DNA of 64,000 bases from Rhizobium sp. NFR07 (lineage in GTDB: Bacteria; Pseudomonadota; Alphaproteobacteria; Rhizobiales; Rhizobiaceae). Shown piece after piece: positions 9,469 to 17,447 of this stretch. Position 1 is the first letter of the stretch. Each line of letters opens with the position of its first letter. Under the pieces are notes generated by a model. The model was not told the origin of the DNA. It searched no databases and saw nothing but the letters and a program-made list of their open reading frames with translations. Made by a program: the position numbers and the translations under genes. The DNA lies in assembly GCF_900111905.1 (NCBI RefSeq), contig NZ_FOKM01000002.1, forward strand, positions 186,001 to 250,000, read 5' to 3'.

Positions 9469-9783
9469 ATGGAGCCTGAAGACCGGACGACCCGTCATCC
9501 CAATCCTATCGGCTCTCCGATCGAGGAGACGGCGACAGAAGCCCGCCAGGGGCGCAAGGGCACGCCGGTGCTCAAGGTTCTGGTCGCTGCCCTGATCCTG
9601 GCTGGGATCGCCTGGGCCGGTGCGGAATGGTGGGGCGAATCCACCGATCCGCCGGCCGAACAGACCGCAACGCCGCCCGCCGGGGAAAATACGCCGGGCA
9701 ATTCCGGTGCAGCGCCGAGCAATGCGCCGGTGACGCAGCCGGATGCGCCAGCGACCAATGATCGGCCAAGCGGAAATCCCTAA
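9469..9783 (+). CDS. Small single-pass membrane protein, unknown function
   Basis: A 104-residue protein with a strong ribosome-binding site (CAGGAGGAGC) before ATG 9469. Residues 1-33 are hydrophilic and charged. One transmembrane segment follows (about 34-56, VLKVLVAALILAGIAWAGAEWW), and then a low-complexity tail rich in Pro, Ala, Thr, Asn and Gly up to the C-terminus. With the basic stretch RQGRKG before the helix, the N-terminus is probably cytoplasmic and the disordered tail periplasmic. I recognise no domain. Its only regulatory clue is the EcfG-like promoter upstream, which suggests induction in the general stress response or stationary phase. Confidence 0.8.
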   Translation: MEPEDRTTRHPNPIGSPIEETATEARQGRKGTPVLKVLVAALILAGIAWAGAEWWGESTDPPAEQTATPPAGENTPGNSGAAPSNAPVTQPDAPATNDRPSGNP

Positions 9784-9949
9784 GGGCGCTCCGTGCAATA
9801 TCACCGGCTGCCGTATCGCTTCGGCCGAATTGCGTTCTGGACTTATCCCGGCTTTTGCCGATAGAACTTGCGCCCGGGTTTCGACACGCGGTCGATCCCT
9901 GATGCACTGAAGCGGTGGAGCCGGCCGGGTGGCCGGAGCAGGGGCAGGC

Positions 9950-11254
9950 ATGACCAAGACCGATATCGCGACCAGAGTGTATAATCACAGCTGGAAACTC
10001 GATCCGATCATCCGCAGTCTGATCGATACCGACTTCTACAAACTTCTGATGCTGCAGATGATCTGGAAACTTTATCCGGATGTCGATGCAACCTTTTCCG
10101 TCATCAACCGCACGACCAGCGTCAAGCTGGCGGAGGAGATCGACGAGGGTGCCCTGCGCGAGCAGCTGGATCACGCCCGAACGCTGACCTTGTCGAAAAA
10201 GGAAATGATCTGGCTGGCGGGTAACACGTTTTATGGCCGCAAGCAGATATTCGAGCCGGAGTTCCTGAACTGGCTTTCGACCTACAGGCTGCCGGAATAC
10301 GACCTTTCCAAGCGCGACGGACAATATGAGCTGACCTTCCACGGCCGATGGATGGACACGACCATGTGGGAAATTCCGGCGCTCGCCATCATCAACGAGA
10401 TGCGCTCGCGCTCCGCCATGCGTTCGCTCGGCTACTTCACTCACGACGTGCTTTACGCCCGGGCCAAGGCCCGCATGTGGGAGAAGGTCGAACGTCTGCG
10501 GGCACTTCCGGGCTTGAGAATTTCCGATTTCGGCACCCGTCGGCGCCACTCGTTCCTCTGGCAACGCTGGTGCGTGGAAGCGCTGAAGGAAGGTATCGGC
10601 AGCGGTTTTACTGGAACCAGCAACGTGCTTCTGGCAATGGATTCCGATCTCGAGGCGGTCGGCACCAACGCGCATGAACTGCCGATGGTGGCGGCAGCCC
10701 TTGCCCGCACGGACGAGGAACTCGCCAATGCGCCCTATCAGGTATTGAAGGACTGGAACCGGCTCTATCACGGAAACCTGCTGATCGTGCTGCCGGACGC
10801 CTTCGGAACGGCAGCCTTCCTGCGCAACGCGCCGGATTGGGTGGCCGATTGGACCGGCTTCAGGCCGGACAGCGCCCCGCCGATCGAAGGCGGCGAGAAG
10901 ATCATCGAATGGTGGAAAAAGATGGGGCGCGATCCCAAGAGCAAGCTGCTGATCTTTTCCGACGGGCTGGATGTCGACGCCATCATCGATACCTATCGCC
11001 ATTTCGAGGGACGCGTCCGCATGAGCTTCGGTTGGGGCACCAACCTCACCAACGACTTTGCCGGCTGCGCGCCGATCCAGATCGACGGTCTGAAGCCGAT
11101 CTCGGTTGTCTGCAAAGTGACCGATGCGAACGGTTATCCGGCGGTAAAACTGTCCGACAATCCGCAGAAGGCGACCGGCGAGCCATCGGAAGTCGAACGC
11201 TATATCCGTTTCTTCGGCGAGGAAGATCGGGTGGAACAGACGGTCCTCGTTTGA
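9950..11254 (+). CDS. pncB: Nicotinate phosphoribosyltransferase
   Basis: Joins nicotinate and PRPP, with ATP, to give nicotinate mononucleotide in the NAD salvage (Preiss-Handler) pathway. From ATG 9950, preceded by AGGGGCAGG, the protein has 434 residues, a normal length. The N-terminal [14 protein letters not shown] (23-36) is the family's conserved opening. GTRRRHS (195-201) and GTNAHEL (238-244) contain conserved His residues, one of which is the family's phosphorylated histidine. [10 protein letters not shown] near residue 365 is the phosphate-binding region. A GTG at 9929 would add seven residues but overlaps the ribosome-binding site. The gene stands alone and is followed by a strong terminator. 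Confidence 0.94.
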   Translation: MTKTDIATRVYNHSWKLDPIIRSLIDTDFYKLLMLQMIWKLYPDVDATFSVINRTTSVKLAEEIDEGALREQLDHARTLTLSKKEMIWLAGNTFYGRKQIFEPEFLNWLSTYRLPEYDLSKRDGQYELTFHGRWMDTTMWEIPALAIINEMRSRSAMRSLGYFTHDVLYARAKARMWEKVERLRALPGLRISDFGTRRRHSFLWQRWCVEALKEGIGSGFTGTSNVLLAMDSDLEAVGTNAHELPMVAAALARTDEELANAPYQVLKDWNRLYHGNLLIVLPDAFGTAAFLRNAPDWVADWTGFRPDSAPPIEGGEKIIEWWKKMGRDPKSKLLIFSDGLDVDAIIDTYRHFEGRVRMSFGWGTNLTNDFAGCAPIQIDGLKPISVVCKVTDANGYPAVKLSDNPQKATGEPSEVERYIRFFGEEDRVEQTVLV

Positions 11255-11283
11255 GATCCTGCCTCCTGTAAATCGCGCATAAG

Positions 11284-11320
11284 AAAGCCCCGCTTCGAAA
11301 TCGGTTCGGAGCGGGGCTTT
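11284..11320. terminator. Bidirectional intrinsic terminator between pncB and glycine-zipper gene
   Basis: The perfect 10-bp arms AAAGCCCCGC (11284-11293) and GCGGGGCTTT (11311-11320) are extended inward by about six further pairs, one of them G-T, around a short loop. The AAA/TTT ends give U-tracts on both strands. It sits between two convergent genes and can serve both. Confidence 0.88.
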
Positions 11321-11326
11321 GAAATT

Positions 11327-11725
11327 TTACTCAAGGACCTGCACGACGGTGTGGGTCTGCGGATCGACGATGACCCGCTGGTTGTTCACCACCGTATAGG
11401 AATATTGGGTATTGCTCGGTACCGGTGTCAGCACGACGGTTTCGGGAACCGGCTTGCCGACAACGATCGGCTGCTCGACGGTCACGGCCGTCGTCGGCGC
11501 CGGCTGCTGCTCGACATAGGTGACGACTTCACGCGGCGGCGGGTCGATCGCCGAGCCGGCGATTGCGCCGGCAACACCGCCTACTGCGGCACCGACAGGG
11601 CCACCGACGATGGCGCCAGTCACTGCACCGCCGGCTGCGCCGTTGACGGTGCTCTGTTGTGCGCTGGCCTGGCCGGCAATAGTTGCGGCAAGAATTGCGC
11701 AGGAAGCGAGAATGATGCGTTTCAT
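11327..11725 (-). CDS. Glycine-zipper envelope protein with DUF1236-like C-terminus
   Basis: Exported 132-residue protein. ATG 11725 has a strong ribosome-binding site (CAGGAGAAG) and starts a signal peptide, MKRIILASCAILAATIAG, cut near ASAQ. A glycine-zipper segment follows (about residues 28-63, GGAVTGAIVGG and AAVGGVAGAIAG), of the kind that packs or inserts in outer-membrane or spacer proteins. The C-terminal part, with YSYTVVNNQRVIVDP and HTVVQVLE, resembles the DUF1236 domain common in rhizobia. Function is unknown. The EcfG-like promoter immediately upstream points to stress-induced envelope maintenance. Confidence 0.82.
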   Translation of the reverse strand: MKRIILASCAILAATIAGQASAQQSTVNGAAGGAVTGAIVGGPVGAAVGGVAGAIAGSAIDPPPREVVTYVEQQPAPTTAVTVEQPIVVGKPVPETVVLTPVPSNTQYSYTVVNNQRVIVDPQTHTVVQVLE

Positions 11726-11757
11726 TTTTCTTCTCCTGTTTTCACGCCCGGCCAAAG

Positions 11758-11783
11758 AACCATTCAGATGCGTGAACCGTTCC
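11758..11783 (-). promoter_or_regulatory. EcfG/RpoE2-type promoter of the glycine-zipper gene
   Basis: On the minus strand GGAAC (11783-11779) is followed after 17 bases by GGTT (11761-11758). This satisfies the rhizobial RpoE2 pattern GGAAC-N18/19-TT and differs by one base from GGAAC-N17-CGTT. It ends 32 bp before the start codon at 11725. Confidence 0.55.
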
Positions 11784-12035
11784 GAACTTGAGTTCACCTT
11801 CAGTGATGCGTTGAAACGTTTGGAGAGCGCTGAACGCTACTTCGGCCGCGCGACATATGTCTTCTGTATGCGCGGTTTCATTGGCGTGGGGCGTCGTCTG
11901 GGCGGTGAAACGCTGCGGGCGTAACCCGGCTAAAGCGCGGTATCGACTGCGAAAAATAAAGCTTGCGACACTTCCGCCTATTGCCAAGCCGGCCCGCCAA
12001 GCTATTTGCCGCCTCAGTGATGTGAGGAGACGCTC
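11784..12035. other. Divergent intergenic region, no gene seen
   Basis: Together with the promoter just described this is a roughly 310-bp gap between the glycine-zipper gene (minus) and the response regulator (plus). GAACT-TG-AGTTC (11784-11795) is a perfect inverted repeat, and GTGAAC (11772-11777) with GTTCAC (11792-11797) is a wider one overlapping the promoter. These could bind a regulator. I find no convincing open frame, RNA gene or terminator in the rest. Confidence 0.5.
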
Positions 12036-12431
12036 GTGGAATATCGCTTTCTGATCGTCGAAGACAGTCTGCTGGTTGCCATGGATATCGAGGATGCCGT
12101 GCAGCGCAGCGGGCACGATGTTGTCGGCATCGCGCCGGACATGAAAGTGGCGCTGAACTATACGCGGGAAACCGATATCGCCTTCGTCGACGTGCGGCTT
12201 GCTGACGGCGAGACCGGCCCGGAGATTGCGAGGGTGCTCGCCGAATACGGCATCGTCGTCATCATGATCACCGGCAATCCCGGCGTGGTCGCCTCGGGCG
12301 TAAACGGCGTCGTCGGCGTGATGGCAAAGCCCCTGACCGACCAGGCCTCGATGGATCTCATTCAGTTCGCCGTCGACCGCAAGAACGGCAAGCCCGGTGT
12401 TCCACCGGCAAGGCTTCGGCTTTTCCATTAA
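12036..12431 (+). CDS. Single-domain response regulator (CheY-like receiver)
   Basis: A stand-alone receiver domain of 131 residues with no output domain. Acidic residues Glu9 and Asp10 (VEDS), phospho-acceptor Asp52 (FVDVRLADG), Thr79 (MITGN) and Lys98 (AKPL) are all in place, so it should be phosphorylatable. It starts at GTG 12036 with TGAGGAGA upstream. No histidine kinase is adjacent, so its partner is elsewhere. It is probably a phosphorelay intermediate or acts by protein-protein contact. Confidence 0.87.
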   Translation: MEYRFLIVEDSLLVAMDIEDAVQRSGHDVVGIAPDMKVALNYTRETDIAFVDVRLADGETGPEIARVLAEYGIVVIMITGNPGVVASGVNGVVGVMAKPLTDQASMDLIQFAVDRKNGKPGVPPARLRLFH

Positions 12432-12464
12432 CGGTCGTTGCTTCGATCCCTTGGATTGATTAAG

Positions 12465-12476
12465 TGATCTTGATCA
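12465..12476. promoter_or_regulatory. FNR/CRP-like inverted repeat before the epimerase
   Basis: TGATC-TT-GATCA is a perfect inverted repeat that contains TGAT-N4-ATCA, the core of FNR/FixK/CRP-family sites; the outer bases differ from the full TTGAT-N4-ATCAA. It ends 16 bp before the epimerase start, overlapping the leader, so it would more likely repress than activate. Support is sequence only. Confidence 0.3.
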
Positions 12477-12492
12477 GGCGGCGGAAGCACAT

Positions 12493-13500
12493 ATGCGTTT
12501 TTTCATTACGGGTACGGCGGGTTTCATCGGGTTTCATCTCGCCCGCAAGCTGTTGCAGGATGGTCATGAGGTCGTCGGCTATGACGGCATGACGCCTTAC
12601 TACAGTCTCCGCCTCAAGGAAGCCCGCAATGCGGGCCTCGTCCAGTTTCCCGCTTTCCGCTTCGTTGAAGGCATGCTGGAGGACAAGGCGCTCCTGAGCG
12701 AGACCGTCACGTCGTTCAAGCCTGACGTCATTGTCCATCTCGCGGCGCAGGCCGGCGTTCGATACAGCCTGGAAAATCCCAAGGCCTATCTGGACTCCAA
12801 CCTTATCGGGTCCTGGAACATCCTGGAAATCGCGCGCGAAGCCAAGGTAGGCCACCTGATGCTCGCATCGACCTCTTCGGTCTATGGTGCCAATCCGGAT
12901 ATTCCGTTCCGTGAAATCGACAAGGCCGACGAGCCGCTCACCTTCTATGCCGCCAGCAAGAAGGCGATGGAGGCGATGGCGCACAGCTATGCCCATCTCT
13001 ACAAGATCCCGACGACGGCCTTCCGCTTCTTCACCGTCTACGGCCCTTGGGGCCGGCCGGACATGGCGCTCTTCAAGTTCGTCAAGGCGATGATCGACGA
13101 CCAGGAGATCGAGGTCTACGGCGAAGGCAAGATGAGCCGCGACTTCACCTATATCGACGACCTTGTCGATTCCATCGCCGATCTGGCGAGCGTTCAGCCG
13201 GTGGAGGGAAATCGCGTAGCAAGCATCGATACGCTGTCGGCGCAGGGTCCCTTCCGCACGGTAAACCTCGGTGGCGGGCAGCCGGTCGGGCTTCTCGATT
13301 TCATCGATGTGATCGAGCGTGTGATGGGCAAGCCGGCGCGTCGCAAGATGCTGCCGATGCAGCAGGGCGACGTGCCACGCACTTTCGCCAGCCCCGATCT
13401 TCTCCTGGCGCTGACGGGCCGCAAGCCGGAAACCGGCCTTGAGGTCGGTGTTGAAGCATTCGTGCGGTGGTATCTCGATCACCGCGCCGAGATCGACTGA
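12493..13500 (+). CDS. NAD-dependent nucleotide-sugar epimerase (UDP-glucuronate 4-epimerase type)
   Basis: Short-chain dehydrogenase/reductase that probably interconverts UDP-glucuronate and UDP-galacturonate for surface polysaccharide. The 335 residues contain the NAD-binding GTAGFIG (7-13), the STSS strand (126-129), and the catalytic Tyr152/Lys156 pair in [22 protein letters not shown] near residue 218 and [15 protein letters not shown] near 178 are typical of the CapI/LpsL uronate epimerases. Assignment to that subfamily is by resemblance of these motifs. It is the first gene of a polysaccharide-like region and is followed by a glycosyltransferase on the same strand. Confidence 0.87.
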   Translation: MRFFITGTAGFIGFHLARKLLQDGHEVVGYDGMTPYYSLRLKEARNAGLVQFPAFRFVEGMLEDKALLSETVTSFKPDVIVHLAAQAGVRYSLENPKAYLDSNLIGSWNILEIAREAKVGHLMLASTSSVYGANPDIPFREIDKADEPLTFYAASKKAMEAMAHSYAHLYKIPTTAFRFFTVYGPWGRPDMALFKFVKAMIDDQEIEVYGEGKMSRDFTYIDDLVDSIADLASVQPVEGNRVASIDTLSAQGPFRTVNLGGGQPVGLLDFIDVIERVMGKPARRKMLPMQQGDVPRTFASPDLLLALTGRKPETGLEVGVEAFVRWYLDHRAEID

Positions 13501-13733
13501 ACATCCTTGGCATAGGAAGCGCCGGATAACGATGGTATCACGTCTCCCGGAAGAGGCTTGCCGCATCGACCTTCGCGTCCCAATTCATCTATTCAGGCCA
13601 GTTCGCGACTGCAGGATTGTCCAAGACGTGATGGTGCATTCGTTCCAGCCTGCAACCGGCTGGCTTGGATTCATTTTTGAAAGAATTTATGTTGCCGCGA
13701 AAGGCGGGTCAGATGTTACCAAAGGTTAAGGGC

Positions 13734-14942
13734 ATGTCAGAGGGTTTCAGAGATGCCCGCATCCTCATGTACAGCCATGACACTTTCGGTCTTGGCCATA
13801 TTCGCCGGTGCATGACGATCGCTAACCACCTGGTTGAGACCTTCCATGGCGCCCATGTTTTGATCATCTCGGGCGCCACGATTGCTGGTGCCTTCGACTA
13901 CCGTTCGCGCGTCGATTACGTGAAGATCCCGAGCGTCATCAAGCTGCGCAACGGCGATTACACGTCGATGGACGAGCATATCAATCTGGAAGAGACGCTG
14001 GAAATGCGTCAGGCGATCATTCGCCAGACGGCCGAATCCTTCCAGCCCGACATCTTCATCGTCGACAAAGAGCCACTCGGCCTCAGGCGGGAAGTGGAAG
14101 ACACGCTGGCCTATCTGAAGAGCCGCGGCACGCTTCTGGTTCTCGGTCTGCGCGACGTCATGGATGCGCCGCATCTGCTCGATGCCGAATGGCGGCGCAA
14201 CGACGTGATGGCGAAGATCGACCAGCTCTACGACCACGTCTGGGTCTATGGCCCACCGGATTTCCACGATCCTCTCGTCGGTCTCGACGTGCCCGCCTCG
14301 CTGCGACGGAAGATGACATTCGTCGGGTTCCTGCAGCGCAAGGCCTGGGCCCGGCCATTGCCGGCGGCCAATCGGCGGGGAGACTACATCCTCGTCACGA
14401 CCGGCGGTGGCGGCGACGGGTTCGAGCTCGTCCGCGACGTTATCAACGCCTATCGTGCCGATCCGACACTGACTGAAAGGGCACTAATCGTCCTTGGCCC
14501 CTATATGCCGGGCGAGCAACGTCAGGCGCTGAAGCAGGCGGCGCAGGAACATAGCTGTCTCGAGGTGATCGAATTCGACAACCGCATGGAGCACCTGATC
14601 GCCAATGCCCGCGCGATCGTCGCCATGGGGGGATACAACACCTATTGCGAGATACTGTCCTTCGACAAACCGGCGCTGATCATCCCGCGCATGGTGCCCC
14701 GCCAGGAACAGCTGATCCGCGCCATGCGTGCCACCGAGCTTGAACTCGTCGCCATGCTGCATCCGGATCATTCGCCGGACGGCCTGCGGCTGTCGCAGGC
14801 CATCAAGTCGCTTCTGGTCCGCGAGCCGCCGTCCGTGACGGCACCGCATTTCCGACTGGAAGGACTGCCGAACCTGTCGGCTATCGTGCAGGAATGGCTC
14901 GAAGGCAAAGCGCCGGGCTATCTATCCGTCGTCGAGAACTGA
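13734..14942 (+). CDS. GT-B fold glycosyltransferase (MurG/GT28-like)
   Basis: Probable glycosyltransferase, sugar and acceptor unknown. From ATG 13734 (AAAGG eight bases upstream) it has 402 residues; in-frame ATGs at 13713 and 13689 are alternatives. The N-terminal domain opens ARILMYSHDTFGLGHIRRC, with the GxGH motif typical of MurG-like enzymes. The C-terminal domain has TTGGGGDGFEL near residue 222 and MGGYNTYCEIL near 300, the nucleotide-sugar-binding signature. It has no signal peptide. It is convergent with, and homologous to, the next gene, which sits 14 bp away on the other strand. Confidence 0.8.
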   Translation: MSEGFRDARILMYSHDTFGLGHIRRCMTIANHLVETFHGAHVLIISGATIAGAFDYRSRVDYVKIPSVIKLRNGDYTSMDEHINLEETLEMRQAIIRQTAESFQPDIFIVDKEPLGLRREVEDTLAYLKSRGTLLVLGLRDVMDAPHLLDAEWRRNDVMAKIDQLYDHVWVYGPPDFHDPLVGLDVPASLRRKMTFVGFLQRKAWARPLPAANRRGDYILVTTGGGGDGFELVRDVINAYRADPTLTERALIVLGPYMPGEQRQALKQAAQEHSCLEVIEFDNRMEHLIANARAIVAMGGYNTYCEILSFDKPALIIPRMVPRQEQLIRAMRATELELVAMLHPDHSPDGLRLSQAIKSLLVREPPSVTAPHFRLEGLPNLSAIVQEWLEGKAPGYLSVVEN

Positions 14943-14956
14943 GTTTGGGCTAAGCT

Positions 14957-16099
14957 TCAGCCGGCGTGGCGAAGCTCCTTGCGCAGCAGCCGTGCCGTTT
15001 CCCGCGCACCATCCATCTGCAGGTCGAGTTCCGCGGAGCCGCGCTGTGCAAGCGCGGCCTCGATGCCGGCCGCAACAGCCTGCGGCGTGATCGAGGCTTC
15101 GTCCACCATCTGCGCCAGGCCGAGTTCCTGGAGCTTGGCGGCGCGGACGGATTGCTCCGTTTCGCCACCGGCCGCGAATGGAACGAGCAGGGCGCCGCAT
15201 CCGGCTCTCAATATATCGCAGACGGTATTGTAGCCGGCCTGTGAAATCGACAGCTCGGCACTCGCGAGCAATTGGCGAAAGTCGCTCCTGAAGCGGAAGA
15301 CATCCATGTCGTCGCCACTCTGGGCGGACAGGCCCTCGAAACTTTCCTGATCGAGGTTCGGCCCGGCGATGACGCACCAGCGGCCGGGATCGGGCAGCAG
15401 GCTGCGGGCCGCGACAGCCGCATTCAACAGCTTGTGCCCGACTGCGCCACCCCCGGCCGAAACGACGACTCGATATATTTCAGGCGAGGCGATCGGCGCC
15501 GGCGGAGCGACGAGACCCGTATAGAGGATCTTCTCGTCGATCTGGTCCGCAAGCGGAAAGGTATCTTTGATCTGCGTCAGGTTCCGATCGCCATGGACCA
15601 GCACGCGATGAAAATGCTCCTTCACCAGTGCGACGGTCTCCTCGTCGCGGCCGGGCTTCTTGTTGGTCTGCAGGATATCGCGGATCGAGGCGAAGAGCAG
15701 GGGTTTGGGCTGCATCTTCTTGAGCGCATTGAGCAGCGGCAGAAGCTCGAAGCGCATCTGCCGGCGCCCGAACGGGAAAGCTTCGGTGATGACGATATCA
15801 GGCTGGGTATCGGAGAGGATTGCGAGGAGCTGTTCGGCACGCCGGTGCTCGCCTTCCGCATCGAGCGGAGTTCCATTCGCGTCCTGCAATCCCGAAAATC
15901 CTTCACGGGACGTCACCTCCGGAACAAGTGCGACATGCCTGATGCCAGGGCCGGGAAAGCCCGGCACGGGAAGCCCGCCTGTGACCATGGTCACATCAAA
16001 GCCATCCTCGGCCAAAGCGGATGCGACGAGGCTCGCCCGGGCGATATGGCCGATCCCGAGCAGATGCTGGACATAGAAGAGCACGCGTGGGGATGTCAT
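14957..16099 (-). CDS. GT-B fold glycosyltransferase (MurG/GT28-like), paralogue of the facing gene
   Basis: A 380-residue probable glycosyltransferase. It opens PRVLFYVQHLLGIGHIARAS with the GxGH motif at residues 15-18, and has VVSAGGGAVGHKLL near 210 and SQAGYNTVCDIL near 285, each aligning with the facing gene at 13734-14942 (GHIRRC, TTGGGGDG, GGYNTYCEIL). The two are clearly diverged paralogues. Its ATG overlaps the stop of the upstream GT4 gene by four bases, so the two minus-strand genes are translationally coupled. Product unknown. Confidence 0.82.
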   Translation of the reverse strand: MTSPRVLFYVQHLLGIGHIARASLVASALAEDGFDVTMVTGGLPVPGFPGPGIRHVALVPEVTSREGFSGLQDANGTPLDAEGEHRRAEQLLAILSDTQPDIVITEAFPFGRRQMRFELLPLLNALKKMQPKPLLFASIRDILQTNKKPGRDEETVALVKEHFHRVLVHGDRNLTQIKDTFPLADQIDEKILYTGLVAPPAPIASPEIYRVVVSAGGGAVGHKLLNAAVAARSLLPDPGRWCVIAGPNLDQESFEGLSAQSGDDMDVFRFRSDFRQLLASAELSISQAGYNTVCDILRAGCGALLVPFAAGGETEQSVRAAKLQELGLAQMVDEASITPQAVAAGIEAALAQRGSAELDLQMDGARETARLLRKELRHAG

Positions 16100-17343
16100 G
16101 GATGTAACTCCTTGGCGTTTCGGCCTTCATAGGCGGAGGAGAACAGCACCTCCAGGTCCCTGATGCTGGTGCGGTGGTCGAAATGGCCGCGGACCTTGGC
16201 TTCCGCATTCGCAGCCATCCGGTCGCGCTCCGAAGGGTTACGAATTGCCTTTTCGAGGGCGTCGGCCAGTGCCTGCGGATTTTCCGGCTCGACGAGCAGG
16301 CCGTTTTCGCCATCGACGAACAGTTCGGGAATGCCGGAGATCGTCGTCGATATGCAGAGGATCCGCTGGCTCGCCGCCTCGACCAGCACATTCGGCAGCC
16401 CGTCGCGGTCGCCGTCCCTGCCGATCCGACAGGGCAGGGCGAAGATATCGGCCTTGCCGTAGTGTGCCAGCACTTCCTGCTGCGACATCGATCCGTGCCA
16501 ACGCACCCGATCCGACAGCCCGAGCTCTTCTGCGAGCGGCTTCAATGTCCTGAGTTCGTCGCCGCCGCCGACATGATCCAGCCGCCAGGAAAGATCTGCA
16601 GGAAGCAGGGCCAGCGCGCGCAGCAGGATGTCGAAACCCTTCTTCGGCACGGCGCGTCCGACGGCCAGAACGGCGATAGGGTCGTTCGGATCCGAACCGT
16701 CCCGTCTCGCGGGCGCCCTGTCAGGGGCAGGGAAGCGGTCGAGGTTCAGTCCGTGATAGCTGAGATGCACCTTGTCAGGGCTCAGCGACAATGCGCGCAG
16801 ATGTTCGGCCCCGCCGCGGGTGCAAGTCACGGTCCAGTGGGCGTCGGTAAGCTTGTCGCTCAGTTCCCAGTCCGGGCTCGTCCAGATGTCCTTGGCATGG
16901 GCGGAAACACTGAACGGCATGGCGAGGAGCTGGGACGTATAGCGTGCGACAGCGGCCGGCGTGTGGATGAAATGGACGTGCAGCCAGTCCGCCCCTTCCG
17001 GCCATTCGCGGGCCAGAACCAGAGCCTGCCCGAAGCGGCGGAAGCGGTTGCGGCTGATATCGCGCGGCAGGTCCTTCAGGAAGGCCGCTGCCGCCTTGCG
17101 GAAGGTGGGCTTGCCGATCCAGTGCAGAAGCGCTTTGGCGACCCGTAGCGGCTCCTCGTGGAGATATTCCGGCAGGTAGTGGACCGGCGCCTCGATCTCG
17201 TCGTGGACGGGATGTCGCTTCTTGTCGGTCGGGCGGCGCATGGACACGAGCTCGAGCCGAAAGCCGGCGAGTTCGAGGCCACGCAATTCCTGGGCGATGA
17301 AGGTTTCCGAAAGGCGCGGATAGCCCTTCAGCAGCACGACCAT
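16096..17343 (-). CDS. GT4-family glycosyltransferase (colanic-acid WcaL-like)
   Basis: A retaining glycosyltransferase of the GT-B/GT4 type. From ATG 17343 it has 415 residues; a TTG at 17361 is another possible start and no strong ribosome-binding site decides between them. The N-terminal GYPRLSETFIAQEL (7-20) is typical of WcaL-like enzymes. In the C-terminal half, AVGRAVPKKGFDIL and LPNVLVEAASQ give the phosphate-binding loop and part of the E-x7-E motif. SAHAKDIW near residue 160 fits the acceptor cleft. It is preceded, 104 bp away on the same strand, by the peptide permease, and is coupled to the glycosyltransferase downstream. Confidence 0.85.
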   Translation of the reverse strand: MVVLLKGYPRLSETFIAQELRGLELAGFRLELVSMRRPTDKKRHPVHDEIEAPVHYLPEYLHEEPLRVAKALLHWIGKPTFRKAAAAFLKDLPRDISRNRFRRFGQALVLAREWPEGADWLHVHFIHTPAAVARYTSQLLAMPFSVSAHAKDIWTSPDWELSDKLTDAHWTVTCTRGGAEHLRALSLSPDKVHLSYHGLNLDRFPAPDRAPARRDGSDPNDPIAVLAVGRAVPKKGFDILLRALALLPADLSWRLDHVGGGDELRTLKPLAEELGLSDRVRWHGSMSQQEVLAHYGKADIFALPCRIGRDGDRDGLPNVLVEAASQRILCISTTISGIPELFVDGENGLLVEPENPQALADALEKAIRNPSERDRMAANAEAKVRGHFDHRTSIRDLEVLFSSAYEGRNAKELHP

Positions 17344-17447
17344 CTTATTGGGTATGTTCAAAGTCGATCCTATGCGGTCTTGCGCGGCGGGCCCTGAAAA
17401 CTTGGCCAGCCGCAAAGCAGTATCCGCCGATCACCGGGTCCGCAAGA

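Noticed and set aside
8314..9957. A 547-codon minus-strand open frame covering ghrA and the small membrane protein
   Set aside because: It runs through two genes with good starts and known motifs on the plus strand, and its own sequence shows no domain.
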